A stretch of 64,000 nt of DNA from NCBI GenBank assembly GCA_949291945.1, contig CASEXH010000021.1, positions 1-64,000 on the forward strand, in the 5' to 3' direction. The stretch's first letter is position 1, and every line of letters starts with the position of its first letter. Of the stretch, positions 23,891-33,414 are shown one piece after another. The notes beneath the pieces were generated by a model. It was not told where the DNA came from. It made no database searches and worked only from the letters and a program-made list of their open reading frames with translations. Position numbers and translations under genes: made by a program. The DNA comes from an uncultured Bacillota bacterium (GTDB lineage Bacteria; Bacillota; Clostridia; Lachnospirales; Lachnospiraceae).

Positions 23891-25360
23891 ATGAAGATCA
23901 TAGAGATGTCAGCCACTGCTCTGGGAGAGGAGATTAAAAAGGGGCAGATCGGCGTAAAGGAAGCTGTGAAAGCTTACCTGGATCAGATAGAAGCTGTGGA
24001 ACCCTCTGTCCACGCTTATCTGGATATTGACGAAAAAAAGATATATGCGAGAGTAAAAGAAGTGGAAAAAGGCATCCGCCAGGGAAAATATACCGGTCCT
24101 CTGGCAGGTGTTCCCATTGCGGTAAAAGACAATATCTGCACCCGGGGACAGGCCACTACCTGTGCTTCTAAAATTTTAAATGATTTTGTGCCTCCATACA
24201 GCGCAGGTGCTGTGGAAAAGCTGGAAGAGGCAGGAATGATCCTCCTGGGAAAGAACAATATGGATGAATTTGCCATGGGAAGCACAACAGAAACATCTGC
24301 CTTTGGAGAAACGAAAAATCCCTGGGATCTGACCAGGGTGCCGGGAGGCTCTTCAGGAGGTTCCTGTGCGGCAGTGGCAGCAGGAGAGGCGCCCCTGGCT
24401 TTAGGTTCTGATACAGGAGGATCTATCCGCCAGCCTTCCGCCTTCTGCGGCGTCACAGGGCTGAAACCTACTTACGGCACGGTATCCCGCTATGGATTGG
24501 TGGCCTATGCTTCTTCCCTGGATCAGATCGGTCCCATTGGAAAAAATACAAAAGACTGCGGCGCTCTTCTGGATGTGATCGCAGGATATGACAAGCGGGA
24601 CAGCACGTCCATTCAGAGAAAACTTTATGATTTCTCCAAAAATCTGGGAGAGGATATCAGGGGGCTTCGGGTAGGCGTTCCTAAAGAGTATCTCTCTGAA
24701 GGTCTGGACAGTGAGATCAAAAAAGCCATTGTAGATGTGGTAAACGCTCTGAGCCAGAACGGCGCTATTGTAGAGTTTTTCTCCCTTGGGATGACAGATT
24801 ATGTGATCCCGGCCTACTATATTATCGCCTGTGCCGAGGCCAGCTCCAACCTGGCCAGATTCGACGGGGTAAAATACGGATACCGTTCTATGGAAGGAAC
24901 AGACCTTCATGATATGTATAAGAAAACAAGAGCAGAGGGATTTGGCAAAGAGGCAAAGAAAAGAATCCTTTTGGGCTCTTTTGTATTAAGTTCCGGTTAC
25001 TATGACGCTTACTATCTGAAAGCTTTGAAGACTAAAGCCCTTATCAAGAAAGCCTTTGACGAGGCCTTTGTAAAATATGATGTTCTCCTGGCTCCTGCCT
25101 CACCGTCGCCGGCGCCCCATCTGGGAGAAAGTCTTACGGATTCTTTGAAGATGTATTTAAGCGACATCTATACCGTAGCGGTAAACCTGGCAGGACTTCC
25201 TGCCATTAGCATGCCCTGGACTCTGGACAGCCAGAAACTTCCTGTAGGACTGCAGTTTATCGGAAACTGCTTTGAAGAGAAGAAGGTTCTCCAGGCGGCT
25301 ATGGGACTGGAAAAAATCAGAGGGGACTTTCCTCTGGCATTTGCAAAGGAGGAAGGATAA
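23891..25360 (+). CDS. gatA: Asp/Glu-tRNA amidotransferase subunit A
   Basis: 489 residues from ATG 23891. The ATG at 23882 is also in frame but sits directly on the AGAAAGG site, so the later start is preferred. It is an amidase-signature glutaminase that provides ammonia for transamidation. The Ser-Ser-Lys triad is visible: lysine in PIAVKDNI, the cis-serine and nucleophile in PGGSSGGSCAAVAAG...GSDTGGSIRQP. The C-terminus LPVGLQFIGN is standard. Its stop overlaps the gatB start. Confidence 0.96.
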   Translation: MKIIEMSATALGEEIKKGQIGVKEAVKAYLDQIEAVEPSVHAYLDIDEKKIYARVKEVEKGIRQGKYTGPLAGVPIAVKDNICTRGQATTCASKILNDFVPPYSAGAVEKLEEAGMILLGKNNMDEFAMGSTTETSAFGETKNPWDLTRVPGGSSGGSCAAVAAGEAPLALGSDTGGSIRQPSAFCGVTGLKPTYGTVSRYGLVAYASSLDQIGPIGKNTKDCGALLDVIAGYDKRDSTSIQRKLYDFSKNLGEDIRGLRVGVPKEYLSEGLDSEIKKAIVDVVNALSQNGAIVEFFSLGMTDYVIPAYYIIACAEASSNLARFDGVKYGYRSMEGTDLHDMYKKTRAEGFGKEAKKRILLGSFVLSSGYYDAYYLKALKTKALIKKAFDEAFVKYDVLLAPASPSPAPHLGESLTDSLKMYLSDIYTVAVNLAGLPAISMPWTLDSQKLPVGLQFIGNCFEEKKVLQAAMGLEKIRGDFPLAFAKEEG

Positions 25361-26811
25361 TGGAAAAACAATATGAGACGGTCATCGGACTGGAAGTCCA
25401 TGTAGAACTTTCTACAGAATCCAAGATTTTCTGCGGCTGCTCTACTAAGTTCGGGGGAGCTCCCAATACCCATACCTGTCCGGTATGCGCTGGCCTTCCC
25501 GGGGCTCTTCCCGTACTGAATAAACAGGTGGTGGAATACGCCCTTGCCCTGGGTCTGGCGGCCAACTGCCAGATCAACCAGTACTGTAAATTTGACAGAA
25601 AGAATTATTTTTATCCGGACAATCCTCAGAACTATCAGATCTCCCAGCTTTATCTTCCCATCTGCCACGACGGATTTCTGGAGATCCAGACAGCGGCAGG
25701 TCCTAAAAAAGTCCGGATCCATGAGATGCATATGGAAGAAGATGCAGGAAAACTGATCCATGACGAGTGGGATGACTGCTCTTTGGTGGATTACAACCGA
25801 AGCGGCGTTCCCCTTATTGAGATCGTGTCTGAGCCGGATATGAGAAACGCCCAGGAAGTGATCGCTTATCTGGAAAAACTGCGGCTTATCTGCCAGTATT
25901 TGGGAGTCTCTGACTGTAAGCTTCAGGAAGGGTCTATGCGTGCCGACGTAAACCTTTCAGTAAGAGAGGTGGGGTCCCGGGAGCTGGGAATCAGGACAGA
26001 GATGAAGAATCTGAACTCTTTTAAGGCTATTGCAAGAGCTATCGAAGGAGAAAGAGCCCGGCAGATTGAGCTTCTGGAAGAGGGACGCCCGGTGATCCAG
26101 GAGACCCGGCGGTGGGATGACAATAAGGAATATTCCTACGCTATGCGTTCCAAGGAGGACGCCAAGGATTACCGCTACTTCCCGGACCCGGACCTGCCTC
26201 CGGTGCGCATCAGCGATCAGTGGATAGCCCAGATCCGGAATGCCCAGCCGGAACTTCAGGAGGAAAAGGCAAAACGGTATATGGAGCAGTACGAGCTGTC
26301 AGATTATGACGCCGGCCTTCTGACCCAGTCCAGACACCTGAGCGAAATGTTTGAAAAGACTGCGGCAATCTGCCAGATGCCGAAGAAGGCGGCCAACTGG
26401 TATATTGGGGAAACTCTGCGCCTGGTAAAAGAAGAAGGAATAGAGACAGAAGAAATCTCCTTCTCTCCGGAACATCTGGCAGAGCTGATCCTGATGACAG
26501 ACCGGGGAGAGCTGAACAATAAAACTGCCAAAGAAGTTTTCCGTATGATTTTTACAGACGATGTGGACCCCATGATCTATGCAGAAGAGAAAGGGCTGAA
26601 AACCGTTCTGGATACAGGACTTCTGGAAGAGACCGTGGCAAAAGTCCTGGAAGAAAATCCAGACACGGTAAAGCAGTATCTGGAAGGAAAGACGAAAGTC
26701 ACCGGATTTTTGGTAGGTCAGATCATGAAGCAGATGAAAGGAAAAGCAGATCCTAAACAGGTGAACCAGCTTCTTAGACAGAAGCTTCAGGAGGCAGAGG
26801 AGAAGGCATAG
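25360..26811 (+). CDS. gatB: Asp/Glu-tRNA amidotransferase subunit B
   Basis: 483 residues. It phosphorylates and amidates Asp-tRNA-Asn and Glu-tRNA-Gln. Starts in a TAATG overlap with gatA, so translation is coupled. The kinase/amidase domain carries ETVIGLEVHVEL, the zinc-type cysteines FCGCSTKFGGAPNTHTCPVC, and the PGALPVLN channel motif. The C-terminal YqeY-like tRNA-binding tail (about 410-483) ends in FLVGQIMKQMKGKADPKQVNQLL. Complete. Confidence 0.97.
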   Translation: MEKQYETVIGLEVHVELSTESKIFCGCSTKFGGAPNTHTCPVCAGLPGALPVLNKQVVEYALALGLAANCQINQYCKFDRKNYFYPDNPQNYQISQLYLPICHDGFLEIQTAAGPKKVRIHEMHMEEDAGKLIHDEWDDCSLVDYNRSGVPLIEIVSEPDMRNAQEVIAYLEKLRLICQYLGVSDCKLQEGSMRADVNLSVREVGSRELGIRTEMKNLNSFKAIARAIEGERARQIELLEEGRPVIQETRRWDDNKEYSYAMRSKEDAKDYRYFPDPDLPPVRISDQWIAQIRNAQPELQEEKAKRYMEQYELSDYDAGLLTQSRHLSEMFEKTAAICQMPKKAANWYIGETLRLVKEEGIETEEISFSPEHLAELILMTDRGELNNKTAKEVFRMIFTDDVDPMIYAEEKGLKTVLDTGLLEETVAKVLEENPDTVKQYLEGKTKVTGFLVGQIMKQMKGKADPKQVNQLLRQKLQEAEEKA

Positions 26812-26914
26812 CGTAAGGGATTTAAAGGATCTTACATCAGAAAAGAAAAATCCGGAAGAGCTTTAAAACCATCCTCTTTTGTGGTAAGCTACTGTAGAAG
26901 ATGGGAGGAAAGCT

Positions 26915-27682
26915 ATGGATATTATTGAATTTCAGAATAAATTAAAAGATATACAGACCCTGGCTCTGAATAACGGGAAACAGGTACGGGCAGAGCTGGT
27001 GGAAAAATTTTTCGGTGAGGAGGATATGGATCAGGAGAAACTCCAGAAGGTCTACGATTATCTGGAAGTCCAGGGAATCCGTGTTACCGGAAGAACAGGA
27101 GACAGAGAAGACGCCGGACAAGGGCCGGTTCCTCATATAGAGAAAAAACAGGAAAGAGTTCCTCTTACAGCAGAGGAAGAAGAGTATCTTAAGGAGTATC
27201 TGAAAGCCTTTGGATTTGAGGAAAATTTAAGAGACCGGCAGGAATTGCTTCTGGCCTGCAAAAGAAATGAAGAAGGTGCCAGGGAAAGTCTGGTAAAGGC
27301 CTGCCAGAGAGAACTGGCAGATGTGGCAAGAGACCTGAACTGCCGGGAGGTTCTCTTCGCAGATCTGCTTTCTGAGGCAAATACAGCTCTTCTTATGGCA
27401 CTGGAGGAGCTTAAGGATGTGACAGAGGAAGAAGCGGCAGAAGAATGGCTTATGCATAAAGTCCGCAGCCTGGTGGAAGAATTTCTGGAGGAGCAGACCA
27501 GGCAGAAGAGAGAAGATAATTTCCTGGTGGAAAAGGTCCAGAACCTGGAAGAAAGAGTGAAGGCCCTTACAGAAGATGAAAATGTGAAATACAGTGTAGA
27601 AGAGCTGGCCGTTTTTCTGGATATGGAGCCGGAAGAAATGGAAGCCATTCTCCGTCTGACAGGAGACGACAGCGGAAAATAA
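26915..27682 (+). CDS. Truncated sigma-70-like protein (regions 1.1 to 3 only)
   Basis: 255 residues, acidic. The first 55 residues (FQNKLKDIQTLALNNGKQVRAELVEKFFGE) resemble sigma-70 region 1.1. LTAEEEEYLKEYLKAF at about 90 resembles region 1.2. About 105-170 follow the helical plan of region 2 (ARESLVKACQRELADVARDL...FADLLSEANTALLMAL). KYSVEELAVFLDMEPEEMEAIL at the end is like region 3. The aromatic -10-melting residues and the whole of region 4 are missing, so it is unlikely to start transcription by itself. It could be a decoy or regulator of RNA polymerase. It lies between gatB and ftsH, with its own terminator. The function is unknown. Confidence 0.65.
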   Translation: MDIIEFQNKLKDIQTLALNNGKQVRAELVEKFFGEEDMDQEKLQKVYDYLEVQGIRVTGRTGDREDAGQGPVPHIEKKQERVPLTAEEEEYLKEYLKAFGFEENLRDRQELLLACKRNEEGARESLVKACQRELADVARDLNCREVLFADLLSEANTALLMALEELKDVTEEEAAEEWLMHKVRSLVEEFLEEQTRQKREDNFLVEKVQNLEERVKALTEDENVKYSVEELAVFLDMEPEEMEAILRLTGDDSGK

Positions 27683-27721
27683 TGGACACCAGACCTGTGG
27701 AAGCCCTTATAGTTATGAATG

Positions 27722-27796
27722 AAAGAAGCCCTGTGTATCTGGCTGCTTCCGAGCGATATGCCCGGAGGAAAGGCCGGAAACACAGGGCTTCTTTTC
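27722..27796 (+). terminator. Terminator of the sigma-like gene
   Basis: Perfect 15-bp arms (27722-27736 and 27780-27794) with a 43-base loop, followed by a T-rich stretch. It lies 40 bases after the stop. Confidence 0.75.
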
Positions 27797-27974
27797 TGAA
27801 TTTTTTAAAAGTTTTCACAGTTTTTTCATTGATTGTTTTTATAATAAGAAGTATCATCTTTATATGATATGCTAATTGATTTTCTGAACCCCTAAAGGCG
27901 AAGAAATTGCGATATCAAGGGGAATACTATTTTTACCCGATATAAATAAGATGAAAAAGGTTGGAGGTAAACAA

Positions 27975-29876
27975 ATGGACATTAAAGAAAAGAAAAAGCC
28001 CCAGCTTCCAAAAAAACCGGTGATATTTTATTACCTTATCGTACTGGTCATACTGGCAGCAGTGAATTTTTTCCTTGTGCCCTCCATATCAGAGAGCCGC
28101 ATACAGGATGCCACCTATGACCAGTTTTTGGATGCTCTTGAAGGAGGCAGGATTTCAGAAGTAAATCTGGAAGAAGATACCATCTATTATCTGGTAAAGG
28201 ACGGCAATCAGCAGCAGATTTATAAGACTGGCCGCATTTTCGATGTTAATGAGGTAGAAAGACTGGATCAGGCAGGGGTGGTTTTCTCTGAGGAGATTCC
28301 TCAGCAGATGAATCCTCTTCTTTCGTCCCTTATCAGCTTTGTCCTGCCCCTGGTTCTGCTATGGGTTATCGGCGGCTGGCTGATGAAGCGTATGATGAAA
28401 AACATGGGCGGCATGGGAGGACCGGGAGCTATGACTTTCGGAAAGAGCAATGCCAAAATCTATGTAAAATCTTCTACAGGAATCAAGTTTTCGGATGTGG
28501 CAGGGGAAGATGAAGCCAAGGAACTCCTTACGGAATTAGTGGACTACCTTCACAATCCGGAAAGATATACAGACATCGGAGCATCTCTTCCGAAAGGCGC
28601 CTTGTTAGTGGGACCTCCGGGAACCGGTAAGACTCTGTTAGCCAAAGCGGTGGCCGGAGAAGCAAATGTCCCCTTCTTTTCCATCTCCGGTTCGGAATTT
28701 GTGGAGATGTTTGTAGGTATGGGTGCGGCTAAAGTCCGGGATTTGTTTCAGCAGGCCAATGAGAAGGCGCCCTGTATTGTATTTATCGATGAGATTGATA
28801 CCATCGGCAAAAAGCGTGACGGACAGTTTGCCGGAGGAAACGATGAGCGGGAACAGACTCTGAATCAGCTCCTTACAGAGATGGATGGATTTGACAGCTC
28901 CAAGGGCGTGGTGATCCTTGCCGCCACCAACCGTCCGGATTCTCTGGATCCGGCTCTTTTAAGACCGGGACGTTTCGACCGGAGGATCCCTGTAGAACTT
29001 CCGGATCTGAAGGGAAGAGAGGAAATCCTTAAGGTTCACGCCAGAAAGATCAAAATTTCCGATGATGTGAATTTCAGCGATATTGCTAAGGCGGCTCCCG
29101 GAGCTTCCGGTGCCGACCTGGCTAATATTGTAAACGAGGCGGCTCTTAGGGCTGTCCGTGACGGAAGAAAATTTGCCACTCAGGCCGACCTGGAAGAAAG
29201 TATTGAGGTGGTTATCGCCGGATATCAGAAGAAGAACCAGGTTCTTTCCAATAAAGAAAAACTTATTGTGGCTTATCATGAAGTGGGGCACGCTTTGGTT
29301 GCTGCCATGCAGTCCCATTCCGCACCGGTGCATAAGATCACCATTATCCCCAGAACTTCCGGAGCCCTGGGCTATACCATGCAGGTAGAAGACGGAGAAC
29401 ATTATCTCATGTCCAAGGAAGAACTGGAGAATAAAATTGCTACTTTCACCGGCGGAAGAGTTGCAGAGGAACTGATCTTCCATTCCATTACCACAGGCGC
29501 TTCCAACGATATTGAACAGGCTACCAAGCTGGCCAGAGGCATGATCACCAGATATGGTATGTCCAAGGAATTCGGTATGGTGGCTATGGAGACGGTGACC
29601 AACCAGTATCTGGGAGGAGACAGCTCTCTTACCTGCTCCTTTGAAACCCAGACACGGATCGATAAAATGGTAGTGGATCTGGTGCAGAAACAGCATGACA
29701 AGGCTGTGAAGATCCTGGAGGATAATATGCCCAAGCTTCATGAGCTGGCCAAATATCTTTATGAACATGAGACTATCACGGGAGAAGAGTTTATGAGGAT
29801 CCTGACTACGAAGCCAAGGATCGCAATGAACCAGGAAGAAGCCGGAGAAGGGTCAGAAGACCAGACACAGGCATAA
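27975..29876 (+). CDS. ftsH: Membrane-bound ATP-dependent zinc protease FtsH
   Basis: 633 residues from ATG 27975, chosen for GGAGG 8 bases upstream. It degrades membrane and regulatory proteins. Two membrane helices (about 16-35 and 115-137) flank an extracytoplasmic domain. The AAA module has Walker A GPPGTGKT (213-220), Walker [12 protein letters not shown], and the SRH arginines in LRPGRFDRR. The metalloprotease site is HEVGH (435-439), the usual HEAGH with one conservative change. The C-terminal tail is acidic. Monocistronic between two terminators. A TATAAT at 27840-27845 is a possible -10. Confidence 0.96.
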   Translation: MDIKEKKKPQLPKKPVIFYYLIVLVILAAVNFFLVPSISESRIQDATYDQFLDALEGGRISEVNLEEDTIYYLVKDGNQQQIYKTGRIFDVNEVERLDQAGVVFSEEIPQQMNPLLSSLISFVLPLVLLWVIGGWLMKRMMKNMGGMGGPGAMTFGKSNAKIYVKSSTGIKFSDVAGEDEAKELLTELVDYLHNPERYTDIGASLPKGALLVGPPGTGKTLLAKAVAGEANVPFFSISGSEFVEMFVGMGAAKVRDLFQQANEKAPCIVFIDEIDTIGKKRDGQFAGGNDEREQTLNQLLTEMDGFDSSKGVVILAATNRPDSLDPALLRPGRFDRRIPVELPDLKGREEILKVHARKIKISDDVNFSDIAKAAPGASGADLANIVNEAALRAVRDGRKFATQADLEESIEVVIAGYQKKNQVLSNKEKLIVAYHEVGHALVAAMQSHSAPVHKITIIPRTSGALGYTMQVEDGEHYLMSKEELENKIATFTGGRVAEELIFHSITTGASNDIEQATKLARGMITRYGMSKEFGMVAMETVTNQYLGGDSSLTCSFETQTRIDKMVVDLVQKQHDKAVKILEDNMPKLHELAKYLYEHETITGEEFMRILTTKPRIAMNQEEAGEGSEDQTQA

Positions 29877-29901
29877 TAGAAAAATATATATGAAAAGAAG
29901 A

Positions 29902-29946
29902 AACTGTTGTATTTTGCAGACTGCTGCGGAATACAGCAGTTTTTTT
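29902..29946 (+). terminator. Terminator of ftsH
   Basis: AACTGTTGTATT (29902-29913) pairs with AATACAGCAGTT (29930-29941), with one G-U, then T7. Confidence 0.9.
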
Positions 29947-30012
29947 GTGGTAACAGAAGATTTATAAAATTTATCGCTGATCATCTTTTGGAAAAACAAG
30001 GATTTTATGGGA

Positions 30013-30049
30013 CAGGAAAGGCCTGCAGCCCTTTTAAGCTGCAGACCTT
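30013..30049 (-). terminator. Terminator of the methyltransferase gene (minus strand)
   Basis: On the minus strand AAGGTCTGCAG pairs with CTGCAGGCCTT (30018-30028 with 30039-30049, one mismatch), followed by TTCCTGT. It lies just past the end of the minus-strand cluster. Confidence 0.55.
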
Positions 30050-30076
30050 AATGCCGTGATATAATAGAAAAGAAAA

Positions 30077-31066
30077 TCAGAACACTTCTTTGCTTACTTC
30101 ATCAATGACTTCGCTGGCTGCTTCATAAACGCCGGGGAAGGTACTGATGCCCAGGCCCTGAGTCAGGCAGGGAATATAATATTTTGTGCCGTTTTCTTTA
30201 CACACCCTGCGAACTTCCTGTTCTACCAGTTCTTTGTTCCAATCCGGACGGTCAATGGAAGCACTGTCGATACCGCCCATAATAGTGATCTGTCCGCCGT
30301 ACTTCTGGATCAGCTTCGGAATATTATTGGAGCTCATTGTTCCCTGCCAGATGTCTACGCCCATCTCGATCATATAGGGGACTAAAGTTGCGGCATAGGA
30401 ATCGCTGTGGTGAATGATCAGTTCTACGCCGTGAGACTTATAGTAGCCATAGATCTTTTTATAGGCAGGAAGAATAAATTCTTCAAACATAGCAGGAGAA
30501 ATAAAGGTAGAAGTCTGGCTTCCCCAGTCGTCATGATGGAAGATAGCATCTGGTTTTATGTACTTGCAGATTTTTTCCGCATACTGCAGTTCCCAATCCG
30601 TGAGGTAGTCGATCAACTCCTGGGTAGCTTCCGGCTCTTCGTAGAAATTCATCAGACAGTTCTGGATTTCCTGAAGGTGGTGGCACTGTTCAAAGATGCC
30701 GGGAGCCACAAACTGAGTGACAAAATATTCCTTCCGGTCAATTTTTTCCGCTTCTTTTACAAAAGGTTCCCAATCGGCATCTGAGTAATCCAGACTGGGA
30801 GCATGAACATAGTCTTTCCAATGGGTTATATCTTTGCATACGATATGCTCCTCGTCATGGATCGGGAAGCCTCCGGGAGTTCCTTCGGGCCATACATTTG
30901 TTACACCCCAGGCATTTTTCACAGGTCCTTTACCATACTCTGCTGCAGGGTTATGGGCCATATACGGATTCATGACCACCATGGCTAAGGCCTCATACTG
31001 ATTTACATAACGATCTGGTTTCCCGCCCCGGATCGTTTCTAATAAGTTTTGTCTTTTCGTTAACAT
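30077..31066 (-). CDS. Uroporphyrinogen decarboxylase-fold methyltransferase
   Basis: 329 residues from the ATG at 31066 (AAAGGAGG 8 bases upstream); TTG 31072 is a worse start. URO-D-fold proteins include MtaA and the O-demethylase methyltransferases that move a methyl group from a substrate to a corrinoid protein. It ends the cluster with corrinoid proteins, RACo and a methyl-THF methyltransferase, so a substrate:corrinoid methyltransferase is more likely than heme synthesis; no heme gene is near. Visible: IHHSDSYAATLVPYMIEMGVDIWQG, where the histidine/aspartate region of these enzymes lies, and GGIDSASIDRPD. The substrate is not known; an aryl methyl ether or a methylated osmolyte are options. 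It has its own promoter. Confidence 0.8.
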   Translation of the reverse strand: MLTKRQNLLETIRGGKPDRYVNQYEALAMVVMNPYMAHNPAAEYGKGPVKNAWGVTNVWPEGTPGGFPIHDEEHIVCKDITHWKDYVHAPSLDYSDADWEPFVKEAEKIDRKEYFVTQFVAPGIFEQCHHLQEIQNCLMNFYEEPEATQELIDYLTDWELQYAEKICKYIKPDAIFHHDDWGSQTSTFISPAMFEEFILPAYKKIYGYYKSHGVELIIHHSDSYAATLVPYMIEMGVDIWQGTMSSNNIPKLIQKYGGQITIMGGIDSASIDRPDWNKELVEQEVRRVCKENGTKYYIPCLTQGLGISTFPGVYEAASEVIDEVSKEVF

Positions 31067-31106
31067 ACACAATACCTCCTTTGGAATTTTTCCCCCTATA
31101 GTACAT

Positions 31107-31135
31107 ATTATACAAAAGAGAAAAAGGCTTGTAAA
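31107..31135 (-). promoter_or_regulatory. Promoter of the URO-D-fold methyltransferase
   Basis: On the minus strand TTTACA (31130-31135), 17-bp spacer, TATAAT (31107-31112). Confidence 0.75.
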
Positions 31136-31146
31136 TCCGTATAAAG

Positions 31147-31160
31147 AAGGTTTTTACCTT
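31147..31160 (-). promoter_or_regulatory. Inverted repeat upstream of the -35 box
   Basis: AAGGT-aaaa-ACCTT, about 12 bp upstream of the -35. This is where an activator would bind. The PucR-type regulator encoded next to it is the obvious candidate. Confidence 0.4.
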
Positions 31161-31174
31161 AGACCAATACTACA

Positions 31175-32716
31175 CTATGTAGGAGACTGATTTTCGTCCA
31201 TATCCAGGAGACGGAGAGAAAGGTTCAGATAAAACAATTCATCGGCATCTTCCAGATCTGTTTCCAGGATCGTACGGATCCTTTCCAGACGATAGAGAAA
31301 AGTACTCCGGTGGATAAACAGGGCTTTGGCGCTTTGCACGGTATTCAGATTATGCTCCAGATAAGTTCGGAGAGTTTTTATATATTCTGTATTCTGCACT
31401 TTGTCGGATTGGACAAGATCCAGAAGCTTTTCGTAGCAGAGCATATTTCCGGGCAGGATCCTGGTAGCCTGACGGAGGATGTAAGGGACTGCTATCTGGT
31501 CAAAATGATGGATCCATAGCTGCGGATCGATCTCCCCTCCCAGTTTCAAAGCAGTATAGGCCTGATGATACTGGCGGCGAAGGTTCATATGGCCGGTCAT
31601 AGACCGGCTGTAGCCGGCTTTGAGTATGCTGTCACGGATAAAGAGGACCAGTCCCTGGAAGACTTCTTCTGCTTCCAGATCCAGAAGACTCAGATTGAAG
31701 AAGCTGACCACATTATCTTTATAAACCACACTGCAGGAAGCGGAAAATTCTGCACCGATAAAACTGCACACTGTATCTGCATTCAGGGAAGCATGGACAT
31801 CTCCGGAAGTCTGTATCACAGAACAGAGATAATTGTGCTGAGGCAGCCATCCCACGCTGTTCAGCAAATGGCTGATGTTCATATAATCTGCAGTCCGGTC
31901 CGAGAGTACGCTCTGAAAGATAGACTGCAGGGTAGTACTTCTGGAAGAAGATTCGGAATACATCCTGTGAAGGATATACTCTGCCTGGTGAGCCAGAACA
32001 GTGATCAGATAATGGTCGGCATCGGTAATGGTTTCCTCTTTTTCAATAATAGAAAGCCTGTACTGCCCCTGGCCGTTGAGAAAGAGATTTATGTTCAGAG
32101 AACGGTGCCCGGTAATGTAAGCAGGAAACAGGGCAGGGACCTTGCTTTCAGGTGCAATTCGGCAGGCCGGATCCTGATTAAAAGAATTCAAATAATCAAT
32201 ACGCACTGAAGCATCCTGGAAAAAGGACTCCATATCGGGAAGCTCTTCCAGTGCGGACTGAGCTACCAGAGAACCGTCATTGGCCAGGATACATAAAGGA
32301 TTTCGGAATACCGGCATGGACAGCTGCAGAAGCTCATCTAAAGTGCCGTCCTGATGACATACAGAGATAAGCTGCTGCTCCCAGCTTTCATAGTAGTCAA
32401 AGATACTCTGTATAGCATTGAACACATGAAGTACGGATGTGTCACAGGATAAAAGAATACAGGAAAAGCGGCCCTCAGGAAGAAAAGAATTTCTGTTTTT
32501 CTGACATATGACAAGGACCACGTCTTCCGGCATAGAAGTAAATACCGACAGATCCAGAATCTCTTCAGTAAGGTAAATATGATTACTTAGAAGCCCCCTG
32601 TCTGCCTCGTAGAAAAAGGGGCGGGCAAGGGGCTGGTTTTTTGAAAGAAGACGGTAATCCGCTATATGAAATTGTTGTTTCAGACTTTCGTAGAGCAAAA
32701 TGGATGTAAGCTGCAA
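31175..32716 (-). CDS. PucR/CdaR-type transcriptional regulator
   Basis: 513 residues. The C-terminal 60 residues form the PucR helix-turn-helix (LRTYLEHNLNTVQSAKALFIHRSTFLYRLERI...LYLNLSLRLLD). The N-terminal part begins with LTSILLYESLKQQFHIADYRLL and continues through a PAS/GAF-like central region (about 130-260, GSLVAQSALEELPDME); such domains bind a small effector. PucR proteins usually activate catabolic genes when the substrate is present. Located 18 bases after corrinoid protein 1 and 108 bases before the methyltransferase, whose promoter it may control. Confidence 0.85.
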   Translation of the reverse strand: MQLTSILLYESLKQQFHIADYRLLSKNQPLARPFFYEADRGLLSNHIYLTEEILDLSVFTSMPEDVVLVICQKNRNSFLPEGRFSCILLSCDTSVLHVFNAIQSIFDYYESWEQQLISVCHQDGTLDELLQLSMPVFRNPLCILANDGSLVAQSALEELPDMESFFQDASVRIDYLNSFNQDPACRIAPESKVPALFPAYITGHRSLNINLFLNGQGQYRLSIIEKEETITDADHYLITVLAHQAEYILHRMYSESSSRSTTLQSIFQSVLSDRTADYMNISHLLNSVGWLPQHNYLCSVIQTSGDVHASLNADTVCSFIGAEFSASCSVVYKDNVVSFFNLSLLDLEAEEVFQGLVLFIRDSILKAGYSRSMTGHMNLRRQYHQAYTALKLGGEIDPQLWIHHFDQIAVPYILRQATRILPGNMLCYEKLLDLVQSDKVQNTEYIKTLRTYLEHNLNTVQSAKALFIHRSTFLYRLERIRTILETDLEDADELFYLNLSLRLLDMDENQSPT

Positions 32717-32734
32717 TGCTAGTTCCTCCCTGGG

Positions 32735-33373
32735 TCAGACGATAAAGGTTTTTGCTACTTCTGCGGCGTCCACAGCATTTTCTGTGTAGGAATCCGCCCC
32801 AATGGAGTCTGCAAACTCTTTGGTGACGGCGCCGCCACCTACCATGATCTTCAGACGGTGTTCCGTATCAGACTGACGGAGGGCTTTTACCACATGTTTC
32901 ATGGTAGGGCAGGCTGTGGTGAGAAGAGAGGAAAGACATACAATGGAAACATCAGGGTTTTCTTTTACAGCCTTTAAAAACTGTTTTTCTGAGATATCTA
33001 CACCCAGATCGATCACTTTGAAACCGGCGCTGCGGAACATGATGGCAACCAGATTTTTTCCTACATCATGGAGGTCTCCCTCCACAGTACCCAGGATTAC
33101 GGTTCCCACATAGAGCCCCCGCTCTGTTTCCAGATAAGGAGTGAGGAGATCCAGTCCCTTCCGCATACATCTGGCGCAGGACAGGATTTTAGGAATATCT
33201 GCCTCATCATTTTTATATTTTTCCCCCATCCGGCGCATAGCAGGAACCATACTTTCCTCTACAATGCGCAAAGCGGGTACGTGTTTTTTTAAAGCCTGAT
33301 TGATCAGCTGTTCCGTTACTTTATAGTGACCCTGTTCCACAGAATTCTTGATTTTCTCCAGTATTGTCGTCAT
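32735..33373 (-). CDS. Corrinoid (B12-binding) methyl carrier protein 1
   Basis: 212 residues from ATG 33373 (site AGGAG); an upstream in-frame start at 33433 has no site and gives a basic tail not seen in the family. N-terminal cap helices (about 1-85) are followed by the Rossmann B12 domain with the base-off ligand motif D100-L-H102-D-V-G105, then SSLLTT and VGGGAVT. It carries a methyl group on cobalt between methyltransferases. It shares its plan with corrinoid protein 2 at 35743. In an operon with the DUF2284 gene (41 bases before) and the PucR gene. Confidence 0.92.
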   Translation of the reverse strand: MTTILEKIKNSVEQGHYKVTEQLINQALKKHVPALRIVEESMVPAMRRMGEKYKNDEADIPKILSCARCMRKGLDLLTPYLETERGLYVGTVILGTVEGDLHDVGKNLVAIMFRSAGFKVIDLGVDISEKQFLKAVKENPDVSIVCLSSLLTTACPTMKHVVKALRQSDTEHRLKIMVGGGAVTKEFADSIGADSYTENAVDAAEVAKTFIV

Positions 33374-33414
33374 TTTCCTCTCCTGTAAAAGCCTATTATT
33401 TTTTATTTTACTAT

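Noticed and set aside
27682..27867. 61-residue ORF starting in a TAATG overlap with the sigma-like gene
   Set aside because: Crosses a perfect 15-bp terminator hairpin, and its hydrophobic tail comes from the AT-rich promoter region of ftsH. A real small membrane protein cannot be fully excluded.
30077..31066. Heme-pathway uroporphyrinogen decarboxylase (hemE)
   Set aside because: No heme genes nearby, and the neighbours are corrinoid methyl-transfer genes, so a methyltransferase of this fold is the better call.
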